From positions 2,573,192 through 2,637,191 of the forward strand of contig JAHBVT010000001.1 of NCBI GenBank assembly GCA_019637355.1: DNA of 64,000 nucleotides, given 5' to 3'. The notes below the pieces were generated by a model that had not been told where the DNA came from, searched no databases, and saw nothing but the letters and a program-made list of their open reading frames with translations. Shown piece after piece: positions 37,966 to 45,985 of the stretch. Made by a program: the position numbers and the translations under genes. Positions within the stretch are counted from its first letter, which is position 1, and the number at the start of each line of letters is the position of its first letter. The stretch comes from Gemmatimonadaceae bacterium. Its GTDB lineage: Bacteria > Gemmatimonadota > Gemmatimonadetes > Gemmatimonadales > Gemmatimonadaceae.

Positions 37966-39378
37966 GTGCTACCCTCATTCGCTGCTGTCGCGTCGCTCGT
38001 CCGCCGCATCGTCCCACTCCTGCTCGCGGCCGTAGCCGCCAGTTCCACCGCGGCCACCGCGGCAGCCGCGTCCCTGCAGGACCCGTCGCTCGACGCATTG
38101 GCTGCGGAGCAGGTCGAGAGCGGGCGCACGATAGGGCTCGCCGTGGCGGTCGTGCGTGGGCGCGACACGCTGCTCCTCCGCGGCTATGGCCGAGCCAACG
38201 TCGAATGGGACGTGCCGATGCCGGCCGACGCGATGTTTGAAGTCGGTTCCGTCGCCAAACAATTCGCGGCGGTCAGCATTCTCTTGCTGGTGGACGCCGA
38301 GCGCCTGCGGCTCGACGACGACGTGCGCATCTGGCTACCGGAACTCGACACGGACGGACGCCGCATCACGTTGCGCCATTTGCTTTCGCACACCGCCGGC
38401 ATCTTCCGCTTCACCGAGGAGGCGGCGTGGGAACGCAACCTCTTCACCCCCGGCTTCCCGCGCGACTCGGCCGCAGCGCTGATCCGCCTCACGCCGTTTC
38501 GTTTCGCACCCGGCGAAGCGCAGGCCTACAGCAATGCCGGCATCTACCTCATCGGCCTCGTGGTCGAGCGCGCGAGCGGACAACGGTACGAAGACTTCCT
38601 AGCGGAGCGGATCTTCGCGCCGCTCGGGATGACGCGCTCGATGGCCTGCGACTGGCAAGCGAATGTCGCGCGTCGGGCGCAGGGCTATGCCCTGCAGGGC
38701 GGCGGCGTGCGGCGCGTGCCGATGGTGAACTACGGTTGGGTGTTTGCGTCCGGCAACGTCTGCTCCACCGCCGGCGACTTGATCACCTGGCTCCAGGCAT
38801 TGCACGGGGGGCGGCTGTTGTCCGCGACGTCATACGCGGAACTGGTCCGCCCCGCGTCGCTCGCGGACGGCACTGCGCTGCAGTACGGGCTGGGCATCAA
38901 GGTCGGAACGGACCAGGCGGGGCAGCGCTACATCGGGCACGGCGGCACCGCGCCGGGGTTTCGTGCGGATGTCACTTGGTACCCGGACGCGCAGCTCGGT
39001 GTCATCGTCCTGATGAACACGTCCGCGCCGAATCTGTCGGCGTCCACGCTCGCCGCCACGCTGGCGCACCGCGCGCTGGCACTGCCGCGCGAAGACCTCC
39101 GTCCCTTCACGGGCGACCCCACGCCCTACGTCGGCCGGTATCGCCTCGTGGTGGGCGGCAATCAGCCCGACCTCGTGATCGAGGTATCGGCGTCGCCGGA
39201 GGGCCTGCGGTTCGCCCCCGCCGGCGGGCGTCCGCAACTGCTGCCCTGGGTGGGGGGACGCTTCTACGCCAATAACACGATGACGTTCACGTTCGGGCGT
39301 CCCGGTGGCGGCGCCGGTCCGATGACCGAACTGCGGCGGGATGACGCGGGGAACCACAGCGTGCTGCAGCGGGAGTAG
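37966..39378 (+). CDS. Secreted serine hydrolase (beta-lactamase/DD-peptidase fold)
   Basis: 470 residues from GTG 37966, chosen because upstream frame sequence lies in the inverted repeat. Signal peptide IVPLLLAAVAASSTAATAAA. All three motifs are present: SVAK in FEVGSVAKQFAAVS, YSN in AYSNAGIYLIGLV and HGG in YIGHGGTAPGF. It ends with a beta-barrel-like C-terminal domain (YVGRYRLVVGGNQPDLVIE), common in esterase/DD-peptidase members of class C. Substrate unknown. Confidence 0.87.
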   Translation: MLPSFAAVASLVRRIVPLLLAAVAASSTAATAAAASLQDPSLDALAAEQVESGRTIGLAVAVVRGRDTLLLRGYGRANVEWDVPMPADAMFEVGSVAKQFAAVSILLLVDAERLRLDDDVRIWLPELDTDGRRITLRHLLSHTAGIFRFTEEAAWERNLFTPGFPRDSAAALIRLTPFRFAPGEAQAYSNAGIYLIGLVVERASGQRYEDFLAERIFAPLGMTRSMACDWQANVARRAQGYALQGGGVRRVPMVNYGWVFASGNVCSTAGDLITWLQALHGGRLLSATSYAELVRPASLADGTALQYGLGIKVGTDQAGQRYIGHGGTAPGFRADVTWYPDAQLGVIVLMNTSAPNLSASTLAATLAHRALALPREDLRPFTGDPTPYVGRYRLVVGGNQPDLVIEVSASPEGLRFAPAGGRPQLLPWVGGRFYANNTMTFTFGRPGGGAGPMTELRRDDAGNHSVLQRE

Positions 39379-39462
39379 GCGAGGTCCCACGATGTCACCG
39401 GACCTTGTGGTGGAGCCCCAAAACGCGTAGCGTGGCGTCCACACTCTTCGGGAGCCGCGACA

Positions 39463-39888
39463 ATGGGTCAGATCAATGTGGGGCGGATGCTGCTTGGCGG
39501 ACTGGTCGCCGGCGTGGTGGTCAACGTCGGCGAGACGCTGCTGAACGGCGTGTTCCTGATGGATCAGTGGACTGCCGCGCGCGAGGCGCTCAACGCCGGC
39601 CCGGAGCCCGCGTCGGCCCTGGCGTACTACGTCGTGTATGGATTCCTGGTCGGCCTCGTGATGGTCGCGCTCTACGCGTCGATTCGTCCTCGCTTCGGCC
39701 CCGGAGCCAAGACCGCAGCCATCGCGGGCCTGTTCGTGTGGACGGCTTCGTGCCTCGGGTTCGCCGTGCTGAACCTCGCCAGCGGCCTGTACCCACAGGG
39801 GCTCGTCTGGACCGGCGCGGTGGGCGAGCTGGTGCTGTTCCCCGTGGCTGCGGTCGTGGGCGCGATGGTGTATCGCGAGGACGGCTAG
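39463..39888 (+). CDS. Four-helix membrane protein, unknown
   Basis: 141 residues from ATG 39463 (MGQINVGRMLLGGLVAGVVV). Predicted helices: residues ~8-25, ~50-72, ~83-105 and ~115-137. Gly/Ala-rich, no charged motifs that suggest catalysis. Small hypothetical membrane protein. Its 3' end overlaps by 4 bp the end of the convergent DUF2785 gene. Confidence 0.7.
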   Translation: MGQINVGRMLLGGLVAGVVVNVGETLLNGVFLMDQWTAAREALNAGPEPASALAYYVVYGFLVGLVMVALYASIRPRFGPGAKTAAIAGLFVWTASCLGFAVLNLASGLYPQGLVWTGAVGELVLFPVAAVVGAMVYREDG

Positions 39889-40802
39889 TTCGACGTACGC
39901 AGTCCGCGCTGCGCGGATTCGACACCCGGCACGAGGAGTGCCAGCGGAGACGCGGGTGCACTCGACGCTACCTCCCGGAGCCGTGCGAGAAACGCCGAGG
40001 CGTTGTGTCGCTCTGCCGAGTCAGGTTGCGAGCGCTGCGCCGGCGCAATCACGCGGGCGAGCCACGAGGTCCATTCCGCTTCGGTGAGCGCCTCGCGACG
40101 TGCCACGGCGAGGACCGGTCCGGCGAGTCGCTCGGGCTCCCCGGCAAGGTACCGCTGCCCCGACGGCAGGAGCTGCGCTTCCACGGCGTCCAGAATCATC
40201 AGGCGCTGGTCGTGCGTGACCTGCGGATTGAACGCCAGTTGCATCAGGAGATCGGCAGCGTGTGCCACGCCGTGGCGCCACCCGTCGCGCTCGTCGAATC
40301 CCCGATAGTCGGTGATACCGCGCAGGTACTCCGTCGCCGCGGTCACCAGTTGCGCGCGGTCGGCCGGGAGGAGGTAGGGCTCGACCCAGTCGGTCCGCGC
40401 GACTTCCGACAGCACGAGGGCCGCAAACGGCCGTATGAAGCCGTCGCCCTCCGGGCCACGGAGATCGTCCAAGAGTCGGACGCGCAGGGCGACCAGGGTC
40501 TGCTCCGTGAGCTGCTTCCCGCGCATATAGGCGGTGAGCGCCTCGTATGCCACGCCATCGCGAATCTCGGGATCAGCGTCGCCAAGGCATCCGGCGAGCG
40601 CGATCGCAAACGCGTTTCGTCGCACGTCGTCGGCAATCACGAACTTCTCGCGCTTGAGCGCGAGGAGCTCGTCGCGGTCGAGTCCCAAGGGCGCACACTC
40701 CGCCGAGGACGCAGGGCCGGCCGCCGAAGCGAGGTCTTGCGCCCGCAACGGAAGCGCAAGCACGAAGGCCAGCACCCCCACGTCCGCCCACCGTCTCAGC
40801 AT
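39885..40802 (-). CDS. DUF2785-family protein, exported
   Basis: 305 residues from ATG 40802. Signal peptide WADVGVLAFVLALPLRAQ. Matches DUF2785: LGDADPEIRDGVAYEALTAY, then GFIRPFAALVLSEVARTDW, YLRGITDYRGFDERDGWRHG and VAHAADLLMQLA. All-helical repeat-like fold; function unknown. The conserved GWRHGVAHAAD could be a functional site. Confidence 0.78.
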   Translation of the reverse strand: MLRRWADVGVLAFVLALPLRAQDLASAAGPASSAECAPLGLDRDELLALKREKFVIADDVRRNAFAIALAGCLGDADPEIRDGVAYEALTAYMRGKQLTEQTLVALRVRLLDDLRGPEGDGFIRPFAALVLSEVARTDWVEPYLLPADRAQLVTAATEYLRGITDYRGFDERDGWRHGVAHAADLLMQLAFNPQVTHDQRLMILDAVEAQLLPSGQRYLAGEPERLAGPVLAVARREALTEAEWTSWLARVIAPAQRSQPDSAERHNASAFLARLREVASSAPASPLALLVPGVESAQRGLRTSN

Positions 40803-40919
40803 ACGCGAATACTCGCGTGCGATGGCAGCGAGTGCAACCGTGCGAGGAAGTCGCTTGACACCCGATGCACGTGCTTGCAGTAGTTGGAAGCGGGGCGTAC
40901 CTCTCCGGAAGACTGAGCG

Positions 40920-41309
40920 ATGACCTTCACGAAAAGCATTACCCTCGGCCTCTTGCTCGTCCACGGATTCCTTCTGCTCTGGGCGACGGTCGGCTTCATC
41001 GAGTGGTTCTGGGAAACCCCACCGTGGCCCCGCGTGAGCAATCCCGAGTTTCCTCGGGACGTCCTGTTCATTCAGTGGACGCTGACGCTCGCGGCCGGGA
41101 TCGTCTTCATCGTCGGCTTCATCCTCGCGTGGCCGCGTACGCCGATTGCCTTGGCCTGCGTCTACGCGGCGATGGCCGCCTTGTGCGCCGTCGAAACGAC
41201 CCGGTATATGCAGAGCGATACCCGATACATCGCGATGGCGCTGGAGTACGTTGCCTACGCCGCCATCCTCGTCTTTCTGTTCCGCTCGAGTTCGTTTCCG
41301 CCGAGTTAG
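40920..41309 (+). CDS. Four-helix membrane protein, unknown
   Basis: 129 residues from ATG 40920. Helices around residues 8-30, 50-70, 75-95 and 103-122 (MALEYVAYAAILVFLF). No recognised family. Convergent with the efflux operon; stop codons overlap by 4 bp. Confidence 0.68.
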   Translation: MTFTKSITLGLLLVHGFLLLWATVGFIEWFWETPPWPRVSNPEFPRDVLFIQWTLTLAAGIVFIVGFILAWPRTPIALACVYAAMAALCAVETTRYMQSDTRYIAMALEYVAYAAILVFLFRSSSFPPS

Positions 41310-42475
41310 CGTCGAATCGCCTCCACCACCTGCAGCTTCGACGCGCGTCGGGCGGGGAAGAAGCCGCCAAGGATCCCCATCGCGGCGGCGAACGCGAGCC
41401 CAAGCACGAGCAGGCCCGGCGTGACGCGGAAGGCGAAGGCTATTTCGCTGAAGCTCGCCCAATTCGTCGTGTTGGCGACGATACCGTTGATCGGCAGCGC
41501 GAGCAGGCAGCCGATGGCCCCGCCGACCAAGGCGATCAGCGTGGATTCGGCGAGGAAGCTGACCAGCACGCTGCGTGGGTGAAAGCCGAGCGTGAGCAGC
41601 ACGGCGATCTCCGACCGGCGCGACGCCACCGCGGCGTGCATCGTGTTGACGGCCCCAAACACCGCGCCGACCGCCATAATGGACGTGATGACAATGGCCA
41701 GGATGCGCAGGACGGTCCCGAGCACCTCCGACTGCTGCGCATAGAACTCGATCTCCCGGTACGCATCCACCGTCACTCGGCGGTCTTCCTCGAGTGCGCG
41801 CTTGGCCTCGGCGAAAGCGCCGGGATCGGCGAGACGAAACGTGATGGACTGATACACGCTGCCGCGCATCACCGGCATAATCTGTTCATTGAGGCCCCAC
41901 ACTTCCGACTCGAAGGACGAACCGGCGGCGGTAAAGTGGCACACCACCTCCCACGTGGCGCCGGCGATGCGCAGGCCCTCGCCGAGGCCCGTGTTCGGGA
42001 AGCGCCCGACCAGCTTCTCGCCGACGCAGACCTCGTGCCGTCCGGGCTCCGGCACACGGCCGGCGCTGACGGCGAGGTTGACGCGCACCTGCCAGATGCG
42101 CTCACTCACGCCGCGCACCACGACGTTGGCCATCTGCGTCGTATCCGCCGCGCGGCCAAGCGGAATCACCGTAAACACCTCGGGACTCGCCAGCGGGACG
42201 CCGCTGGCATCGCGCGCGACGTGCGGCGAGGACAGAATCACGCTCGCGTCCGCGCGGGAGATGCCGCTCGACAGCTCGGAGTCCGCTCCCTTGCGGAGGA
42301 TGAGGACGTTGTCCGGCGATCCGGTGGACGTCAGCGCGACCGCGAAGCCGTTCGCCAACGCGAGCATCGCCACGAAGACCGCCACCACGAGCCCGACGCC
42401 GACGGCCGTGAACGCGGTCGAGACGGGACGCCCCTTGAGGCTGCGCAGGTTGTACACGATGGGGATGCGGATCAT
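41306..42475 (-). CDS. FtsX/MacB-type ABC permease 2 of efflux system
   Basis: 389 residues from ATG 42475. One N-terminal helix (TAFTAVGVGLVVAVFVAMLA), a ~200-residue periplasmic core, and the C-terminal FtsX block: ILAIVITSIMAVGAVFGAVN, ALVGGAIGCLLALPINGIVA, LVLGLAFAAAMGILGGFFPA, ending RRASKLQVVEAIR. Last of four genes (adaptor, ATPase, permease, permease) with 4-bp overlaps, a MacAB-like exporter with a permease pair. Substrate probably a lipid-like or peptide compound. Confidence 0.88.
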   Translation of the reverse strand: MIRIPIVYNLRSLKGRPVSTAFTAVGVGLVVAVFVAMLALANGFAVALTSTGSPDNVLILRKGADSELSSGISRADASVILSSPHVARDASGVPLASPEVFTVIPLGRAADTTQMANVVVRGVSERIWQVRVNLAVSAGRVPEPGRHEVCVGEKLVGRFPNTGLGEGLRIAGATWEVVCHFTAAGSSFESEVWGLNEQIMPVMRGSVYQSITFRLADPGAFAEAKRALEEDRRVTVDAYREIEFYAQQSEVLGTVLRILAIVITSIMAVGAVFGAVNTMHAAVASRRSEIAVLLTLGFHPRSVLVSFLAESTLIALVGGAIGCLLALPINGIVANTTNWASFSEIAFAFRVTPGLLVLGLAFAAAMGILGGFFPARRASKLQVVEAIRR

Positions 42476-43614
42476 TCGACGTTCCTCAACGCAGCGATGA
42501 CCGATAGGCGCGCGGCGCGGACGGCCGGGGCGATGCCGCTGGCGACCATCAGCAGCACCGCGATGGACGTGCCGAGCACCAGGGTCGATCCCGTCACGTC
42601 GAAACCGGGCAACCATCCGCCGGCATTGAAGTCGGTGACGCGGTAGAGCAGCTTGGCGCCACCGAGGCCGAGCAGCGCGCCGAGCAGCGTGATGCCGCCT
42701 GCCTCGGCCAGCACCAGCACGAAGAGCCGGCGATCGGTGAAGCCGATCGTCTTGAGGATGGCATACTCCCGGCCGCGCTCGCGCGTGCTCATCATCATCG
42801 CGTTGGCGGTCACGAGCAGGATGGCGAAGACCACCGCCGTACCAATGGCGTTGAGGAGCAGCGAGACGTTGCCGAACATCGTGGCGAAGCTGGCGTTGAA
42901 CGCCTGCTCCGTCCCCGTCTTGGTGGGAGCCGGGGAGTTGCGGAACATCTCGTCAATCGCAGTCGCTACGTCCGCCGCGCGCTCCGCCCGGTCGATCCGC
43001 AGCACATACCATCCGGCGTTCCCTTCGCGGCCCGTGCGTTCGTCGAGATAGTCCCAGTGGAACATCATCGCGTCGTCGTTGATCGCCTTGTCGGTGGGCG
43101 TGTAGATCCCGCGGACGGTGAAGGTCCAGTCGCCAGGGAAGATGGTGCCCTGGAGCGTGATGGCCTGCCCGACCTGCCAGCCGAAGAGGTCCACCAGCCG
43201 CGCGCCGATCAAGGCCCCGCCGCGGTCGGCGAGGAACGCCGCGCGGTGTTCGGGCTCGACGTGCATCTCGGGATAGAGATCCAGATAGCTCTCCGCGTCC
43301 ACCGCGAAACTCGCGAAGAAGCGCTTGCCGTCTCCGTAGCGCCCGCCGAACCAGTTGATCCAACTGACGTTCTCCACACCCTCCACGGCCGAGAGTCGGT
43401 TCGCGTACGCGACCGGCATCGGGAAGGTGAAACCGGTCGAGTTGGTGGTGATCAGCCGCCGCGCGCTGCCGAACTGCGACGCTTTGTCGAGCGTGGTGAG
43501 CACGGTCCGCAGCGAGGCGAAGAGGAAGAGCGCGAGGGCCACGCTGGCGACCGTCAGCACCGTCCGCCACTTGTACCGTCCGAGGTTGGCACGCAGCAAG
43601 CCGAAGAACCTCAT
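42472..43614 (-). CDS. FtsX/MacB-type ABC permease 1 of efflux system
   Basis: 380 residues (MRFFGLLRANLGRYKWRTVL). N-terminal helix TVASVALALFLFASLRTVL, periplasmic core, and C-terminal FtsX helices (AIGTAVVFAILLVTANAMMM with the conserved RERGREYAILKTIGFTDR coupling loop, LVLAEAGGITLLGALLGLGG and VLGTSIAVLLMVASGIAPAV). Overlaps both neighbours by 4 bp. Forms a pair with the permease at 41306. Confidence 0.88.
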   Translation of the reverse strand: MRFFGLLRANLGRYKWRTVLTVASVALALFLFASLRTVLTTLDKASQFGSARRLITTNSTGFTFPMPVAYANRLSAVEGVENVSWINWFGGRYGDGKRFFASFAVDAESYLDLYPEMHVEPEHRAAFLADRGGALIGARLVDLFGWQVGQAITLQGTIFPGDWTFTVRGIYTPTDKAINDDAMMFHWDYLDERTGREGNAGWYVLRIDRAERAADVATAIDEMFRNSPAPTKTGTEQAFNASFATMFGNVSLLLNAIGTAVVFAILLVTANAMMMSTRERGREYAILKTIGFTDRRLFVLVLAEAGGITLLGALLGLGGAKLLYRVTDFNAGGWLPGFDVTGSTLVLGTSIAVLLMVASGIAPAVRAARLSVIAALRNVE

Positions 43615-44300
43615 CGCGCCGCCTCCGCCTGTTCGACGAAGACACCCTTCTCGAGATGGAGCCTGCGCGTGGCGTGCTGCGCCGCCTGCGCGTCGTGCGT
43701 CACCATCACGATCGTCTTGCCGAACTCCGCGTTGAGGCGGCCGAGGAGGGTCAGCACCTCCTGCGAGCTGCGTGCGTCGAGCTGGCCGGTGGGCTCGTCG
43801 AGCAGGACGAGCGTGGGGTCGGCGACGATGGCCCGCGCGATCGAGACCCGCTGCTCCTGGCCACCGGAAAGCTGCCGGGGATAGTGCGACATCCGGTCCT
43901 CCAGCCCAACCACGCCCAGCGCGATGCGCACGCGCTCCTCACGTTCGGCCCTGGAGAGCCGCGTCAGCAGCAGCGGGAGCTCGACGTTCTGAAAGGCCGT
44001 CAGCACCGGCAGCAGGTTGAACGACTGGAAGACGAACCCGACGTGCGCACTGCGCCAGGTGGCCAACTTGGCGGCGCTCATCGCGCTCACCTCGGCGTCC
44101 TGCACGCGGACGCTGCCCGCCGTCGGGCGGTCAAGGCCGGCAATCAAGTTGAGCAGCGTGGACTTTCCCGAGCCCGACGGGCCCATCAACGCCGTAAACG
44201 TGCCTTGCTCGATGTCCATCGTCAGGCCATCGAAGACGTCGATGCGTTCGGCGTCGCGCTGGAAGCTCTTCGAGACGTTGCGGATCTCCACGAGGGCCAT
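43611..44300 (-). CDS. ABC transporter ATPase (LolD/MacB type)
   Basis: 229 residues. Walker A GPSGSGKST, Q-loop FVFQSFNLLP, signature LSGGQEQR, Walker B LVLLDEPTGQLD, switch His in IVMVTHD. Sequence type of the MacB/LolD group that powers FtsX-like permeases by mechanotransmission. Partner permeases follow directly and the adaptor precedes it by 13 bp. Confidence 0.93.
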   Translation of the reverse strand: MALVEIRNVSKSFQRDAERIDVFDGLTMDIEQGTFTALMGPSGSGKSTLLNLIAGLDRPTAGSVRVQDAEVSAMSAAKLATWRSAHVGFVFQSFNLLPVLTAFQNVELPLLLTRLSRAEREERVRIALGVVGLEDRMSHYPRQLSGGQEQRVSIARAIVADPTLVLLDEPTGQLDARSSQEVLTLLGRLNAEFGKTIVMVTHDAQAAQHATRRLHLEKGVFVEQAEAAR

Positions 44301-44313
44301 CGGTTACTCGTCG

Positions 44314-45573
44314 TTAGGGGATGACTCGGACTTTCATACCCGCCGCCGGGTCAGATACCCCGGCGACGAGAACCTGCTCGCCGCCCACGAGCCCGCGGCG
44401 AATCTCGCGGAACCCGGCGCTCACCGGGCCTGCGTCCACCTCGCGCGACACCAGCCGCCCGTCGCGGACGACCCAGACAACGCTGCGACCCGCGACCGTG
44501 CGCACGGCGTCCTGCGGGAGCCGGAAGCGCGGCGGCGCGCTCGCAGCGGAGCCAGCGACGTCGACATCCGCCGGCGACTGCGCCGCGACGAAGTCCACGC
44601 GCGCCCCCATCTCGGGCAGGATCCGCGCATCGCGGTCGACAATCGACACCTTGACCTGCACCGTCGCCCGCTGGCGATCGGCCGTCGGCACGACCTGCCG
44701 CACGCGCCCGCGGAAGGCAGTGTCCGGATACGCGTCCAGCGTGATGCGTGCGTCCTGCCCGTGTTGCACGCGTCCGATGTAGGCCTCGTTCACATCCACC
44801 TCGACCTCAAGCGTCGTGAGATCGGCCATCGTCACGACGGCGCCGCGCGTGAGGCCGCCGCCGACGGACGGCGCCACGACCTCACCGACCTCGGCCTCCT
44901 TGCGGAGGACCGTGCCGGTGAAGGGCGCACGGATGATGGTGTTCTCCAACGACGCTTCGGCGAACTGCAGCGACGCCACGGCCGCCTCGACGCGAGCGGC
45001 CGCTGTCGTGGCCCGCGCGGCCGCCTGGGTCGCCCGACTCTCGGCGAGTTCCACTTCCTGCTGCGCCGTGAGACTCGCGTTGCCCGCGCGAATCTGCTGC
45101 AGCCGCGCGGCGTCACGCTGGAGCTGGTCGCGCTCCGTTTCGGACTCTGCGAGTTGGGCCCTGGCACCACCGACGTTCGCCCGGGCCTCCGCCACCGCCG
45201 CTGCATAGTCGTCGTTCTCCAGCCGCGCGATGATGGCTCCGCGTTGCACGTACGAGCCCTCGCTCACGCTCAGCACGGCAAGACGACCGGGAATCTTCGC
45301 CGCCACGGCGGCCCGCGTCCGTGCAACCACGTAACCGTTGGCCGTCACCGCGACCGCACCCAGTGGCGCGGCGCGCGGGCCGCTCTGCTCCAGCGGAGCC
45401 GCGACGACCACCTGGACCGGAGTGCCAGATCTCAACAGGCTCCATCCGGCAGCACCGGCCGCCGCGAGCACCAGTGCAGCGGCAGCCCACGGCCAACGTC
45501 GCCGTGCCGAGGGCGTGGGAGGCGTGCTGCGGTCGATCCGTAACTTGGACAGGTCGTGTACTGGAGAACTCAC
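44314..45573 (-). CDS. HlyD/MacA-type periplasmic adaptor
   Basis: 419 residues from ATG 45573. One N-terminal helix (PWAAAALVLAAAGAAGWSLL), lipoyl-like halves (GYVVARTRAAVAAKIPGRLA and IIRAPFTGTVLRKEAEVGEV), a long coiled coil between them (AQLAESETERDQLQRDAARL ...), beta-barrel (ITLDAYPDTAFRGRVRQVVP) and membrane-proximal domain. First gene of the exporter operon. It bridges the permeases to an outer-membrane channel encoded elsewhere. Confidence 0.9.
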   Translation of the reverse strand: MSSPVHDLSKLRIDRSTPPTPSARRRWPWAAAALVLAAAGAAGWSLLRSGTPVQVVVAAPLEQSGPRAAPLGAVAVTANGYVVARTRAAVAAKIPGRLAVLSVSEGSYVQRGAIIARLENDDYAAAVAEARANVGGARAQLAESETERDQLQRDAARLQQIRAGNASLTAQQEVELAESRATQAAARATTAAARVEAAVASLQFAEASLENTIIRAPFTGTVLRKEAEVGEVVAPSVGGGLTRGAVVTMADLTTLEVEVDVNEAYIGRVQHGQDARITLDAYPDTAFRGRVRQVVPTADRQRATVQVKVSIVDRDARILPEMGARVDFVAAQSPADVDVAGSAASAPPRFRLPQDAVRTVAGRSVVWVVRDGRLVSREVDAGPVSAGFREIRRGLVGGEQVLVAGVSDPAAGMKVRVIP

Positions 45574-45659
45574 GACCCGAATGTAAGGCGAAAGGTACTG
45601 ACGGCAAGTGGACGAGTACGCTGAACTCGTTCAATCGCATCCTGAAGACTGCTCGCGAG

Positions 45660-45870
45660 CGCACTGGCGGTTGGCCGAGGAACGCTTTGGCCCAAGGTCT
45701 CGGGCGACGGTTTCGCGGGACCGTGGACGGCTGGTGCGCTGGTTGACGGCGGCAGCTTCTCCACGACCGCCAATGTGGCAGCGCCGTTGCAATCCAGGGA
45801 CCGCGGAGCGATTCTCGACCACGTCGCGCCACTGTGGGTCGCGGAACTCGTGACCGGCCGCGATGCTGCT
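45660..45870 (+). pseudogene. Shrunken S41 peptidase remnant
   Basis: One frame joins three pieces of an S41 peptidase close to that at 35964: LWPKVSGDGF (there LWPKVAGDGF), ALVDGGSFSTTANVAAPLQS (there VLIDGGSFSTTTDVAAQLRS), and DHVAPLWVAELVTGRDA (there DHPAPLRVADALAGRDP). The intervening ~300 residues are deleted. Found in the gap between the adaptor and the hydrolase gene. Confidence 0.75.
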
Positions 45871-45985
45871 TGCTATCGTCGTGAGCCGCCTCCCGGGGTG
45901 CTACTCCTGGGGGACGTAGCCCTCCACCGACGGCCCTCCCCACCGACACAAACGTTTCCAAGGCGCTGCGCGTCTACTGAACGCT

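Noticed and set aside
40865-42646. 593-codon plus-strand frame
   Set aside because: Covers a small membrane gene in another frame and the antisense of the efflux permease; Arg/His/Gly-rich.
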